Source of the DNA: Ostrinia nubilalis
Lineage: Eukaryota; Arthropoda; Insecta; Lepidoptera; Crambidae
Assembly: GCF_963855985.1 (NCBI RefSeq)
Contig: NC_087099.1
Coordinates: 10,694,001-10,758,000 of the forward strand
Direction: 5' to 3'
Length of the DNA: 64,000 bases
Shown here: positions 34,529 through 47,212 of the stretch, one piece after another
Layout of the letters: every line of letters begins with the position of its first letter
Numbering within the stretch: the first letter of the stretch is position 1
The notes under the pieces: generated by a model
Databases searched by the model: none
What the model saw: the letters and a program-made list of their open reading frames with translations, nothing else
What the model was told of the DNA's origin: nothing
Translations under genes and position numbers: made by a program

Positions 34529-34921
34529 TATAAATGTACGCACAAACTATTACGCAACGATCTTAATTCTAGACAAACAAAGCTAGGCTAAAAGCAGTTA
34601 TCGTACAAATTAAGGCATTAGGCCTGAACTGTTTTAATTTATTATGTCTAGACATGTTTGTATTCGTATCAGGCATGGCCTTTCGGATTTTTCATTAAAT
34701 CCGTAACTGACCTATATCCGAACGTAATCACTTTGTCCCACTGAGCGGATTTTTAGGTAATTTATGAAAGGTTGAATTGACGGTGTTAATCCCACTTTAC
34801 CTTTTCCAGTCCCGAATGTTCTCGTATTAAGCCTTCATACAAAACAGACAGTCATATTTCTATTTAGATAAACATAATTTTAGTCTCTGTAGAATATTAA
34901 TGACTGAAAACTTCAATAGTC
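34529..34921. other. Stretch without gene
   Basis: AT-rich; nothing recognised. Confidence 0.45.
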
Positions 34922-35047
34922 AGGCTCAGTTGCATAACCTTAACTTTAATCGTAACTATAACTTTAAGCGGTGTTTTTGTATGGAGTTTGACAGATTTTT
35001 GACGTTTGTTATATTTAAAGTAAGATGGTGCAACAGGGTGCAACCCA
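34922..35047. mobile_element. Foldback MITE, GGTTGCACCA family
   Basis: Left AGGCTCAGTTGCATAACCTT and right (reverse complement) CTGGGTTGCACC pair across internal landmarks GCGGTGTTTTTG, GAGTTTGACAG and GACGTTTG that also occur at 8563-8810. GTGCAAC is doubled at the right end. The plus frame 34900-35217 runs through it and is not a gene. Confidence 0.7.
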
Positions 35048-35573
35048 GAGATAATGTACCAAATGTAGAGTCATTGGGTCTCAAAAATGTATGTTCTGTA
35101 TTGAAACTAAAACATATTATTGTACCTATACTAAGAGACATGAGCTCTTTTGATAAGAAGATATTCATAGATATTAAGTATCTACGTATTCGTCATAATA
35201 AACCCAAGTTGTCATAGAGCTCTACAATATTTAGTTAGGGCTAATAGATTTTTTTTTATTGTTAAATGACACAGAATTATTATCAACTACTGGCAAAACT
35301 TTAATACTGCTGCGCTTTATTAAAAAAACAATCGCTTATTAAACATTATGTAGGTACTTCATAATTTTACCCACCTGCTCTAAAATGACTAGTGCGGTTC
35401 AAAAACATGTAGGTTGGTCGTGGGCGGCGCTGCTATCGCCACGGAAGATCTAACCGCGAACTTATTATAGCCCATGTTTTTGGCTATGTAATTACTTTAG
35501 TAAGTTTACCGAACTTACCAGTAAAAAGTAATGAGTCTTTTGAATACAGGTACTGAAAAACTTTATGTAGGTA
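35048..35573. other. Stretch without gene
   Basis: AT-rich except for a short GC-richer bit near 35415-35460. Nothing recognised. Confidence 0.45.
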
Positions 35574-35752
35574 CTAGCGGCCGCCCGCGACATCGTACGA
35601 GTGAACGCGTTTCCATCTTCAAAATTTCGTCTTCGTGAGCACCTACGTTCTAAAAGGAAACCCCATGCAAAATTTGAGACTCCTAGCACTCGTGTTTTCT
35701 GAGATTTCGTGATGAGTCAGTGAGTGAGTCAGTGACCTTTCGCTTTTATATA
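35574..35752 (-). mobile_element. Helitron-like 3' end, second family
   Basis: On the minus strand it ends GTCGCGGGCGGCCGCTAG at 35574 followed by host T, like the element at 5147-5660. The body differs: GCGAAAGGTCACTGACTCAC near its 5' side and GGGGTTTCCTTTTAGAACG inside. A canonical 5' TC is not obvious, so the 5' boundary is approximate and the copy may be truncated. Confidence 0.6.
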
Positions 35753-38530
35753 GTTTTAAACTGCGTTTATAAAAATATTTTTGAAGTCTAAGCTAAAAGT
35801 TATTAAGTAATTTTATTCTTATTAAATGAATTCTAGGAGTCAAATATGAGTAAATGTGAGCCATTTTCATATTTAAAACAGTAATTTTAATCAATGCCTT
35901 TTTTTCAAATATCAATATGCAAATCATAAACTTTTCAAAATTGTTATCTACTTTCATAAATTTTCAAAACTAATTACACCAACTGTTATAATTAACGATA
36001 CAGTTATAATGATTTCCAAGACCTCCTGCGGGTATGGAAAAAAGCGCCTAACTATTATAATACGTATTTCACAATCTTGTTGAATGTGTTGAACACTGAA
36101 TTATTAATTGCCGATACCCGTTAATATTATGTAGGTAAGTATTCGTGTTCTTTTTTTGTCGATTGAAATTATAATATTATCGGCTTTATTATCTAAGTCG
36201 TTGATCGCAGATCTCCGTGCATCGATTTTGCACGAACAGTGTGTTTTTAATGTAGTCCATGTTTTTGTCTAATACTTATAGTTATGTATAATTCGTGACT
36301 GCCTCGAATATTAGCGATAAAGTGATCCTGACGACTTTTACCAGGACTTATTAAGTTATTAGTCATTAATTTTACCCTTTTGTAGTCTCCATTGAATCAG
36401 ATTTCTTCCCCATTCAGCAGTCTACACTTCCTTAGATAGTTCTTCTTCTTTCGTATCAACTTCTTTTGGGTCAATAGAGACCCTGACTAAAACTGTGCAG
36501 ATCCTTTGACTTTCCCTGTAGTCTTTACGTTCTTCTATGGATATTGTGATTTTTGAAGCTATACATCAAAGTACTCCTCACTTAACCTTTGCCATGATGT
36601 TCATAAGTGAAAGGATATTGTCTTAGTTTCGTAAGCCAGCTATTTCGTAAGACACGCTGGTAAACTTTAATTAAGAGGCACTATGCAGGAATTAGGTGTT
36701 TTGGTTCAACAAAACAGGGCATTAGCTAGGAAATTATTTTACGATATAACACTGAACATTTTGCCAAAATCCTTTCGCTATTTATAGGGATATTGAACTA
36801 ATTTAAAATGACAAATAAATTGCGAATATCCGAGAAATATTCACGATGTATAAGCATCTATTGAGATACCAAAGTCTGCATAATCATTTTTCACGTTGGC
36901 TATCCCAGTTTAAATTGTGTATTACATCGGTAAGGCATCATATCATAGTGCACGCTCGGTTCTCATTTCCCGCCCACGCCCCAGTCCCCACCCGATGTCG
37001 TCAGTTCTAAATAGGTACCTAAACCCACCGAGACCAACATGATATTGTCATAACTATTATAGTACCTAACTATGGATAGGTATCTTCCTAGCTCTTGAAA
37101 GATTCAAAACTAGAAAGTTCGTAAGTTCTCAACCATATTACATATTTAACCCAAACGTGAACTCCCGCTACGAATTTCGGATTCAATGCTAATTGACGTA
37201 AAAAATCTCCCCGGCAAGGAGTTGCGAACTTCCCCAGAATTACGTGTGCGCTGATCAGACGATGCGATATCATTTGCTACGATACCATCAGTAGTGTCTT
37301 AGTAATTGCTACACATTAGATCACATTTATCTTTATAGAAATACAGAAATAAAGTTTACAAAAAAAATTGCTTTATAAAAATATATTTTTGTAACAAATA
37401 AGTTAAATATGTATGAGCGATCATAAAATGATGCAACAGTAAGTATCAGCGGGCAGCATTATACACCAAACTAATTACATGAAACCCGTTATCTTCTACA
37501 AACGAGTCACTTAATAATTTCTAGCCACACACGGCGCTGCCCGGAGTCGGCCACTTCTTTATCACTGTACTGTTTGTTCAGCCATTACATTAGTCACTGG
37601 GTGTGGTAAGCAACCAATTTGAAGAGGCAATCCCTTTAAATTGCGTTCCATTTCTTACGATACGAGCTTAATCCGATACCGTTTGTCAAGGCTGTTCCGC
37701 TGATTTTTTGAGGAGTCATGCAATTTTGCGGGCTGCTTTTTTTTTCATTATTTTTGAATAAGACTGGTAGGTATAGCTAAAAAAATAAATCAAATTCATT
37801 TGTTTCGTTCAAAAATTAAATAAAAACAGTATTTAGTTGTTTTTCTATCCACTTACGTTTACGACGGTTCTATCTAATAAATACATTAATATGACACAAA
37901 CCAGTAGCTGGCGGTTATTCTTTCTTCAGTTCCCTAATGCGATGTTATCAGAGGGACGGAAGAAGGGACCACGTCGGCATGTTTTGCCACTTAAAGTGGG
38001 GCTATTTATATCTATGTGGTGGTGGACCCTCGAGACGTTGATTCGGGCGAACAAAGCTTAGCATCTGTCTGGCTCGACTTTAATTGACCAAAAAAGTCAA
38101 CTTTAATAACTAGTAGCGAATGCTGCGTGAGTAATGGGAGTAACCTTATATTGAATCCATATCAATAATTTGATAGCACGATAATGTAATTAATTCTCAT
38201 TCAATTTTGGTAAGTAGGCTCTACCATTTTCGAACGAGCAATCAGCTAATGTAATTATAATAACGCTATTAGAACTACTATCGAATGTTGCTCTTATGTA
38301 GGACTGTCATAAAACTGTGTAAGAGTATAACATATCAATGTCAAGTTATAATTTAGTGGCACAAGCAATTAAAAAGGCTTGTGAGCATAGACACCCATTT
38401 ATCGAAACCAGATGTCAAATAGGCAATTAACTAGTAGCAGACAGAAATGAGTCCATTTGATACACTCTACTACTTTTTAATTGAAAATAGGCATAACAAG
38501 AAATGATATTTCGTATTTCATGTTTTAATA
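35753..38530. other. Long AT-rich stretch, no supported gene
   Basis: The frames 37088-37273 (minus) and 37837-38061 (plus) show no domain. A donor-like TAG|GTAAGTATT is at 36136 on the plus strand without a pyrimidine tract. No element was recognised. Confidence 0.4.
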
Positions 38531-38559
38531 TTAACTTCTGATGTTTGTTTCAGGTACGT
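38531..38559 (+). promoter_or_regulatory. Zero-length exon candidate 2 (recursive splice site)
   Basis: TTAAC and CTGAT branch-point-like words (38531-38541) precede TGTTTGTTTCAG|GTACGT, with the junction at 38553|38554. Acceptor and donor halves are both good. An RTE copy has inserted at 38566. Its target duplication ACGTAATAAA begins inside the donor (38556), and the duplication leaves the upstream copy of the splice site intact. Confidence 0.45.
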
Positions 38560-38565
38560 AATAAA

Positions 38566-38661
38566 CGCAGGCCGCTGCCAATCGATCAACATGGAAAGCA
38601 TTGGGGGAGGCCTATGTTCAGCAGTGGACGTCCTGTGGCTGAAATGATGATGATGATGATG
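38566..38661 (+). mobile_element. 5'-truncated RTE-type LINE 3' end
   Basis: Encodes T-Q-A-A-A-N-R-S-T-W-K-A-L-G then EAYVQQWTSCG and a stop, followed by (ATG)n. A perfect 10-bp target duplication, ACGTAATAAA (38556-38565 and 38662-38671), flanks it. The intact QQWTSCG ending and perfect duplication suggest a fairly young insertion. Confidence 0.9.
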
Positions 38662-38877
38662 ACGTAATAAATTGTCAATCGTCACCGAATCGTATTGAAT
38701 GAAAAAGTATTATGTAAGTATTTTATATAGACAAATATGATAAAAGAACGGAAATCAATTCAAAATTCAAACTCACCGTGAGATATTCCCTGTAAAATTG
38801 AATAAAACAGGAATTGTATAAACACAGAACAAGAGTAAGAAATCTTTGTGCAATGCGTTTTTCACAAAACCTTATAG

Positions 38878-38928
38878 ACACCAACTGCACCTAGAAAAAG
38901 CGTTGAACTTTTACACAAAAGCACTCAG
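38878..38928 (+). other. Possible 51-nt microexon
   Basis: CCTTATAG (ending 38877) and a strong donor, GTAAGTAT (from 38929), bracket 51 nt that are open in phase 0 (17 codons, T-P-T-A-P-R-K-S-V to S-T-Q). The acceptor has a poor pyrimidine tract. It lies 375 nt downstream of the zero-length exon candidate. Not recognised as part of any protein; weak call. Confidence 0.15.
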
Positions 38929-38934
38929 GTAAGT

Positions 38935-41429
38935 ATACCTCGGTAGGTGCCGTTTATAGAATGGGATAGAGTCTTATCCGCCGTCTGAGACGGAGATACG
39001 CGACTTTGAGGAGTGCGAACAGGACAGTCGTATGCACTCGGTTGCGCCCTGCAAAGCTTAGAGCTCAGCTGTCTGCTCGCAGCGGTGATGTTTGAAACAC
39101 GGGACAGGCGGAGCTTAGCTACAAATCACTCAGTGTCACATTTTGACATTTGAGATATTAGGTCTTTTTTTCTATAAAGCCGCCACCTCTTGTTTCTCGG
39201 TACGCTTTTAGGTATCATTCGTTTGGGACGACATTTACTTTTAATTAGAGCGTACGACGGCTCGTCGAGATTCGATTCTCAAATGCGTTTGTGTATTCAC
39301 ACGGGGTTTACAGCTGCAATAAAGTTCGTAACAAGCTGTAGTTGCCCATTTTAAATGTGGAATCAAACGGTTCTGTCTACGGATTACTACGCCAATTTTG
39401 TTGTGACCCTTCATTGTTTATAATGTTTTCTGTTATTAAGATCTAAGTATGCTGGTCAGTCATGGTTTGAGGAAGTGGGTTCAAATTGCTCAAATGAGGT
39501 CATAAAAGTCCCGCTGTGTGACGTCTCAATACAGCTCGGGTGGTGCCGCTAATCATATTTTTACTGCCCACATAAATTACGAAAGGAACAAAAGCGATGT
39601 CCGCAATGGGAAATTAGGCGACACGCATAGTTGACCACATTTGGTTATTTTTTGTTGGTCATCGTCTTTTTTAAGTCATTTTAAATGATATCATTATTCT
39701 ATTTGTTTCGCAAGAATAGTCCGTAAAAACGGAACCAGTATTAAATCTATTAATTTTATATTAATCGATTAACTAAACTAGCACAAATGATTTATATTAT
39801 TTTTCATTCTTAGTGAATTATAAATAATATCAATCTTTCTAGTTATATTTATTATCTACGCATTATCACTTCAATTGCAAAAATTGCCACTGACGCAATA
39901 AAATTCATAATAATAAGTTTAACTATTTCATTTCATTCATAGTTGAAATGTGTGTACATTATCTCTCATAATGACATTTCTGAAAATCCAAGCATCTGGC
40001 CAGCAATGTTTCCAAGAAAAAAAAATACATTGTCTTTATGAGTATTTTGTTAGAAATTACGCAAACTGTCCAAACTCTGGTTTACAGGAAACAATAGCTC
40101 GTCTTTTGTTTGTATAATTAATTCCCGAACCAAACGCTTAGAAGCCCCGTACGTCCCGTTACCCTCATAAACGAACGCGTAAACCAAATTACAAGCACGA
40201 TTGATAGCACTTATTTCATAAGTTTTAAAGTCGAAAATCGTGATGCAAAAGGCCTGTTCAACCTTGCATTAAAATTTTACACAAAAATTTGGCTCGTTTT
40301 TGTAGCACTTATCCCTAACACCACAAAGTTTATTTTGCCTACCCAGTTTTTAAGACACTGGTAGAGCCTAACGAATTTGTATTCTACTCAATTTTTTCTC
40401 ATAGACAAAACAATGCTCATTATGAATTACAAGTAAAATTACGTAGGTATACGTTATTATTTCTTGTTTTGTTAAAATTCATAATTTAATTTTTACAATG
40501 CAGTAATTTTTTGCGGTTCTAATTTTTATGAGTTCCGTTCAGTATTTTAGAATTTGGCGTTTGGTCTTTGTTATCTAGAAAATTTTAATTAACATAACGT
40601 TTGGTTGTCGAGATTTACTCGATAAGTTAATATTTAGGTTAAAGTTACGTGGGATTTAATATTCTATTAAAATTATGCACAATTTTACAGACTTCCTTAC
40701 TTACACGGTTTGTGTTAAAAATACTAATTTATAATTTAGCTACTTTATAATTAGAGTTACATGGGCAGATTGTTTATTTTATGATAAAATTTAAATAACA
40801 AGCTCGTTCTTTTGCTAGCTAATTTAATGCTGTTAGATTTTTTGAGTATTGTTTAAGTAATGTAGCGCTATGTTTTTCCAAGCGATTTTCAATTTATGTA
40901 ATTAAATTACGCATGTAAGTAGATAGTAGAGAGAGCTCTAGAGTTTGAGGAATGAACTAAATAATAATATAAAGTGGCATATAATAATAAATTGGTTTTA
41001 TTTAGTGGTAGCCAGTAGGAACGTACATTTGGAACCAATGATTTTCATTATTAAAACAGTGTATGTCTTGTTGGTTGTCCTATTAAATAAATAAATATTA
41101 TTGATTGGTAGGCGCTCCTATGTCTGAAGCCTGCTCCGTATGGTTTCTTTTATGTGTATTATTTTTAAAATAATAAAAAAAATGCTGTCAATCAGGATAA
41201 GGTTGACTGTGAGTTCTTTTGCGAAAAATTAAAAAGGAAACCGTGAAAATGTTTTTAACTTCATGTTAAAATTTCTCTTAGATTAGTCTAAAGTTGATGG
41301 GTGGAAACAGGAATTGAGTTATGGTGTATTAGAAAATAATGATGATACTTAGTTATTAAAAAAATTTTGGCGTTAAGAGTCGCCACTCTATCTAAATATT
41401 AAAAAAAAACTTCAAAGAGTTCATTCAGT
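38935..41429. other. Long stretch without gene
   Basis: A GC-richer pocket at 38960-39130 holds a CCGTCT-GAGACGG palindrome near 38980. The rest is strongly AT-rich, with no reportable frame and no element recognised. Confidence 0.45.
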
Positions 41430-41530
41430 GTCTAAGTAGCTCAGATGGAAGAGCAGTCGACCGGCAAGCAAAAGGACGTAGGTTTGATTCCCACCTTAGG
41501 CAGTTCGATTTTTTCAAGATTTTAAGATAA
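41430..41530 (+). mobile_element. tRNA-derived SINE head
   Basis: 41430-41502 has a tRNA layout. The 7-bp acceptor stem is GTCTAAG with CTTAGGC (one G-T pair), and the D stem is GCTC/GAGC. Box A is TAGCTCAGATGG (41437-41448) and box B GGTTTGATTCC (41481-41491, one change from consensus). The anticodon arm does not fold into a regular 5-bp stem and the sequence continues into GTTCGATTTTTTCAAG, also found at the relative near 56250. It is therefore a SINE head with a Pol III promoter, not a functional tRNA gene. The SINE 3' end is not defined. Confidence 0.65.
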
Positions 41531-43600
41531 TTCCTTTTACCATTACTAACCACCTTATGCATAAACAGCTGAAACTACCAAGGCTTCTGTAATATTTTCT
41601 CGAAAAACACGAATGAAACTCCTAAGAAAGTCTTCAAGTTCCAGCCTGCTTTCGTAAGTTTTCAACACCTGGCCACTCCAAGCCAATTTAATTTTGAAGC
41701 CTCGCCCTAGTACCATAATCCTTGCCCGGATCACCTTTACCACGTTATGTGGGTAGACAAAGGTTTTCTAATATAGTCACCCCCCGCGGAGCCAAGACAG
41801 GGAGATGGATGGCGGTATATTGAAGTCTCGCAAGTAGCCACATACGGCCTGGTCACGCGATTTTTAACAAGATTATGTGGATTTGATCAGTGGATATTGA
41901 TAGGGGATCATGCATTTTCAGTAATGGATAGTTACTGGTAATTGTTTTTTTTTGGGACACAGTTTCGTACTTGTTAGTAATTCATCAATGAGGACGAGGG
42001 GTCTGGTGATCTAAGATTACAGAAAATGACTGCCCAATTTAGACTTGATTGATTCCCATATCTTAGATTCTAATAAGCCTTTAACTATGGTTTTTCTGAT
42101 ATTGATGCATTTTTTATTATTATTATTTAATTACGTGACTCTACACTAAGCAGAGCTTAAAAACTAACTGACTATGGTGCTTGTGATTTCTCTAGCTAGA
42201 TTGCTTACTAGTTTTTTTTTTACTTTTGAGTTAGTTAAATAATGATATTTTAATTTTAATTTTATAGGGAATGTTAATCAAATTGAAATCATTTATGGCA
42301 GTCATAATCTGGCCAGTACGTGAGCCTCTCTACGAGCATCACAAAGCTAGTTTTCCCGCTTTTTTCATCGAACCTCTGCTTATTCTCTTAGGGTTGGTCC
42401 AATTAGCAGGATCAGTCAGCACCTAAACTTTGATTTGACTACTCCACGTTGTCTCACACATTACCCTCCAATGCAAATGTTTGCAAACGCCAAAAGCGCA
42501 GAAACAGGCCGATAATCGCGCGCCACCGTTCTCGGAAAAACAAAGGAGATTACTCATCCTACCGCTCGAACTCTATCTGAGGATTCCTTGAAGCGCCGCT
42601 TTGGGGAGGTAGGGATAGCATACACACCGTTATTTGATAATATTATTGGTAATATTTTTATATAAAATAAAACAAACAAACAAAAACCACAAGATTTACT
42701 TAACATTGATGTAGTGGAAAATTTATTATCAAGAAAAAATACAAAAATAAAATAAAATTTTTGACAACTTTATTTTGTGACTATAATTAGTAGGTACATT
42801 TAATAATGGACCATAAACGAAATTAAAAATTGCTTTTATAACTTGGGTATTTAAACAGCATATTTATAATTCCTGTAGTAAGCTCTAGTTTTCCCAAGTG
42901 TCTCCACTTCGTTAGTAGGTACATTGTAAAAAGACGTTAATACCACATTGCGCAAATAAATAATATTCATTTTCAATAACTTCCGTTGGAAAACCGGGCA
43001 ATGGCATCAAAATCAATCACCCACAATCGAAAGAATTTCCATCAATTTCCAAATCACTTCTCCGCTAAATACAATCTAAATGAATTAAACAACGAACAAC
43101 CCGTCACCGCGCGGCGATACATAATGAAAAATGCATGTCGCCTGGTCTATCCGTACCCACCCCTAGACCGAGACGAGAGAGCGTAAGACGGAGTACAGAG
43201 AAAGTTTGAGTGACGTACCCCCACCACCGCCCCCTCCGTCGAGGATTTATGGCGCCATATTGGATTGGGACAAGATGACACGCGGCCCGGATAATTTGGG
43301 CAACGGTATCACGTGACGGGACCCGAACTGTGAAACGGCACTTTAATTATGATACTCGGAGTTTATTCCGTTTGAAGTTGAAGTTCTAGTCTAGTAACAG
43401 CTTCCTTGTTAGGGTTATGTAGTTAACAGACAGTTACTCTTGTTTGGTTGTTTAGTAACTAGGAACTAAGTTTCGGTGTTTCAATTATAATTGATAATAA
43501 TAGATAATTATCTGTATTTAATGGCTTCATTAAAGAGTATTTCCTATTACCATACTTCGTTCGTAGTATCGTTAAACTGTAAGACCTTTTTTATTAATAA
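41531..43600. other. Stretch without supported gene
   Basis: The frames 41555-41743 (minus) and 42986-43186 (plus) show no domain. 43130-43330 is GC-richer, with CpG and ATGGCGCCAT palindromic words. Nothing firm. Confidence 0.4.
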
Positions 43601-46600
43601 ATACTGTATTTGTACCCAAAGTGCAGCGAAAAGAAGTTGAACAACCTGCCCGAGTACCAAGAAGTAGTTTCTGTTCGACGCACCATAAATTAACATATTG
43701 ATATACGTCCGCAAAAACAGTGAAATGTGAGTGTAAGATATTCACGCGCTTTCTATGGAATTAACCCTGAACTGCAAGGTGCTATAAGCGAAGTACTCGT
43801 AAACTCATTGGAGGTAATAAATAACTGCGGTAGCACGCACTCGCGCGCAGCGTCTGATGTCTCGACGCGCTCGCGCTTCGCGTGCCAAAGCGCGTGCGTC
43901 TACGCAGACTATCCGATAGATGTGAAAAGGAGTTTAAGATGTGCAATATAGTGCAGAGGACCAGTCTCAAAAATTACATCGACTATTTGAAAAAACCTCA
44001 GGCGAGTCCTTGAGGAGAAATCCTACTCGTACAAATAGGTATAGAGAGTTTGGTAATGCGTCATTTCACATGTTTAATCAATTGGTGCAATATAAACTTT
44101 AGGCAGCTTTTTATAGTATTCATCAACAGGAAGATTAATCTCCTTTTTGGTTTCGTCGCAGAATAAAAATTAGCTGAGAGTAAAAAAGAGAACTAGAAGT
44201 CCTTCATTGAAAATACACTACTTATTTATTGACAATACGGTAAAAGTAATCATAGTAAGATACTTGTATAAAAAGTTTTGACACATCTTTTACCACAATG
44301 TACTTCGAAACACCTTTTGTTTTTCCGAAGACGAGCCTTAGCTCAGAGTACATTAAGGGATGAAATTCCCAATCCACAAATGCGGCTGACAAGTATTCTG
44401 TGTGTACAAGGCCACTAGCGAACTGCTAGTCACCGAACACTCGAGGGTGCGAATACTGCAAAAACAGAAATCTCGTTAAGATGACAATTTATGGGTTGTT
44501 TTTGCTAAATGAAAATAGTCGCGGGCTGTGAACTGAGAAGACCTTTTTTGATTTTCTTAATGGAATCTTTCCGTTTGGGATTTGTGTCGAGCGATGCGTT
44601 AAGCTCTTCCGTTTACTCACAATACCCATAGTTCCAGATTTGTATAGCCTTACTTTCTTTCTACTAAGTCTCTATTGAATTCGCGGATATTTTCCTCGAG
44701 CGCAAAAAACGGATCTCACTCAAATTAATCTTTCGTAACCTTCAAACTTATTATTATAAGATCAATAGCTGACTAAATAATTAGTTGTCCTTCTCATTTG
44801 CCAGGAACAATAAAACCTCCATAACATTGATACAACTTCTTTGTAATAAAGCAACCACCCGGAAGCATTTCATGATTTATGACAAAGCAAATTTTTATTT
44901 CCATTTCTCTTCGTTCATTGTTTTTTTATTATTTTGCCACAGTTCCGCGCAGCTTTTCTGTTTGAAAAAAGTCGCCGTGGAAAGTCGCTTTCGCTTTAGT
45001 GGAAATGGAAAATGCTGGCAAAAAGAGTGAAACAGTTACATATGTGGCTCGAGAAACTTTGGCTTATGACCGTTGGCCTTTCAGACCGGTGACGGTTTGT
45101 AAGTGTTAATGTTTTTTCCATTCTTTTAATTTCCGTTCTTAACTTAGGATTATTTTAGTTATCGTTATAGGTATGCGTAAATTTTAATGAGCTTAAACTC
45201 AGCCAAAAGCAAAAACGATCACATAGCACAATTTAAGAGTCTGTGGCGTTATGAATAGACTCTACATTTGTTTGTCTAAAAAAAAACAAATAACAGTTAA
45301 ACCTGTTGGTAATATGCAAACAATTAATTATAATAAAGGTCAATGAGTTGTAAGTAGTAAACTACAAGATTACGAGTACAACAATAACAATAAAAGGAAT
45401 AATTATAATTAAGCAAGTCCAGTTTTAAGATTACATAAGTAAGTTTAAGATGCACTTCCCCGTAATATCCGTTTTACATCAACATCTGCATATACGGTCT
45501 TACATGATGAATGTGTCAATCTTTAAACAAGTTTCTTAACTACCTATTATTATGGCCATCAAATGGATTATTAATTTTAATGGGCCTATAATAATACGCT
45601 GAGAATTTAATGATTATTGTCATTATGATACATTTTATCTTGACAAATTAACGTCTTATTATGACAATATTATCAACGCGCACTGACATGACAGGCAGTA
45701 AGGTTGTGGCCATATGGTGAGCGTCGATATTATAATAAAACATACATAAAACAGTGAACATTGTAATCATTAATTTTTAAATTATAGACAGAGAAAGAAA
45801 GATTAACACTAAAATCCGCACACAATATTGCAGCTCTACCTGAGTTTCTATCATTTATAGATAAACGTACTACTAGAAACTTTTACCTACAAAGCGCAGA
45901 TGTATTAACAGAACTTGGAATGCAACTGAACTCGATTCTTACTCCACTAAGAATAAGATCCAAAATGATTTAACCCGGGAACTTGGTGCCACGGCAACCC
46001 CCGGGAGTTCGAATGCGAGTACGCGCCACTCACATTTTTTGTCCCATTTTTCCTGTCACGCTTTCCTTTTCGGATGTTTCTGTCCTGCTCTGTCGCCGGA
46101 AAAAAATAAATAGAGACGCATGTGATGGAAAAAACGTGGGTACTTCCTATGTAAAGTCTACCACTGCCGTAGTCAACAAACTGATGGATAATTTATTAAA
46201 CGATATTTTGTTCCATGTTTAAAATATAAGCTTTTGAAATGGGACAAAGAAAGACACGTCCCTCAAATTAAAGGAAATAATCAGCTGCAACCAAAAACAA
46301 TGTATTCATGTGATAATATAAATAATAATAGTGCCGTCTCCATAGCTTTATTGTCAGAACACACATCGTCCTATTTTCTTTGCTCCACTCTGTTTTGTTG
46401 CGTCCCGCTGCTTCCGTACTGCGGACACTTTTGGTTAGTTTGCTCTGTTTTCCGTATAATAAATAATAAAGCCCATTCCATGAAAATGTAGGTACAAATA
46501 CTGAACAGGAAGGTAAGCCAAATAAAAACGGAAGATCGCAGTATTCACTTAACATCACCAGGTATTTTGGAAATGAATCTAGACTAAAAACTACAGAGCA

Positions 46601-46860
46601 AGCATGTTGTGTTTCTATGCGTAGTGTTGGAATTCAACCAATCAATGGAATTTAAATAGAATTTTGAGCTTCGTTTCACACTAAGAGCTTTTATGTAGTT
46701 CTCCCCAAAGCTCAAAGTGAAATTACATCATATATTCAAAAAATCTAAACAGCCGTGAAACCAATGCCCGCAACTTTCATTACGAATGCAGATATGATGC
46801 AGACATTGTGATATATTACATTTTAATAGTTCATTATAACCATTATGTACAATTACAGAT
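43601..46860. other. Stretch without supported gene
   Basis: A CpG-rich bit at 43830-43910 makes both strands open (43727-43951 plus, 43782-43970 minus). 46234-46491 (plus) and 46268-46558 (minus) overlap antisense. No domains. CCCGGG and CCCCCGGG flank a small palindromic bit near 45975-46005. Confidence 0.4.
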
Positions 46861-46892
46861 TGAATATTATATAGCAAATCGATTAATCACTA

Positions 46893-47212
46893 TCGGATAG
46901 GAGGGCGATGCTGTCATTCGATTTCATTGATGAAGCGAGTGGCACGCGTTTACTTTTATCCGATATAGTCAGTGCAAGGGCGAGACCATTGAATGCCTTG
47001 ATTTATGTTTTGACCGTATAATTCGCAATTCCAAAACAACTTTTTTTTAATCATCCATCTTTATGATCTAATTCGATGAGCCGATGATGAAATATGGCAG
47101 ACATTTATTTCTGAAAAGTAAAAAAGTGAACGGTTTGAAATCGGTTATAGATATCAAAGCAATAAATAACATTGAGAAGGTCAATATTATCGACTGCCAG
47201 GATCACTATCGA
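46893..47212. promoter_or_regulatory. Second, looser CGATA cluster
   Basis: TATCG or CGATA occurs at about 46893, 46960, 47188 and 47205 (the last as TATCGATCGAT). It is less dense than the cluster at 22257-22437. Possible boundary or regulatory DNA; low certainty. Confidence 0.2.

Noticed and set aside
38878..38928. Reading the 51-nt segment as a Hox-type (Ubx) microexon because of its length
   Set aside because: The length is coincidental and the translated residues do not resemble Ubx microexons.
40560..40580. TCTTTGTTATCTAG, close to the start of miR-9
   Set aside because: Lacks the full mature sequence and no hairpin is evident.
43727..43970. Overlapping plus and minus frames with CpG repeats
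   Set aside because: Antisense shadows in a CpG-rich bit; no domain.
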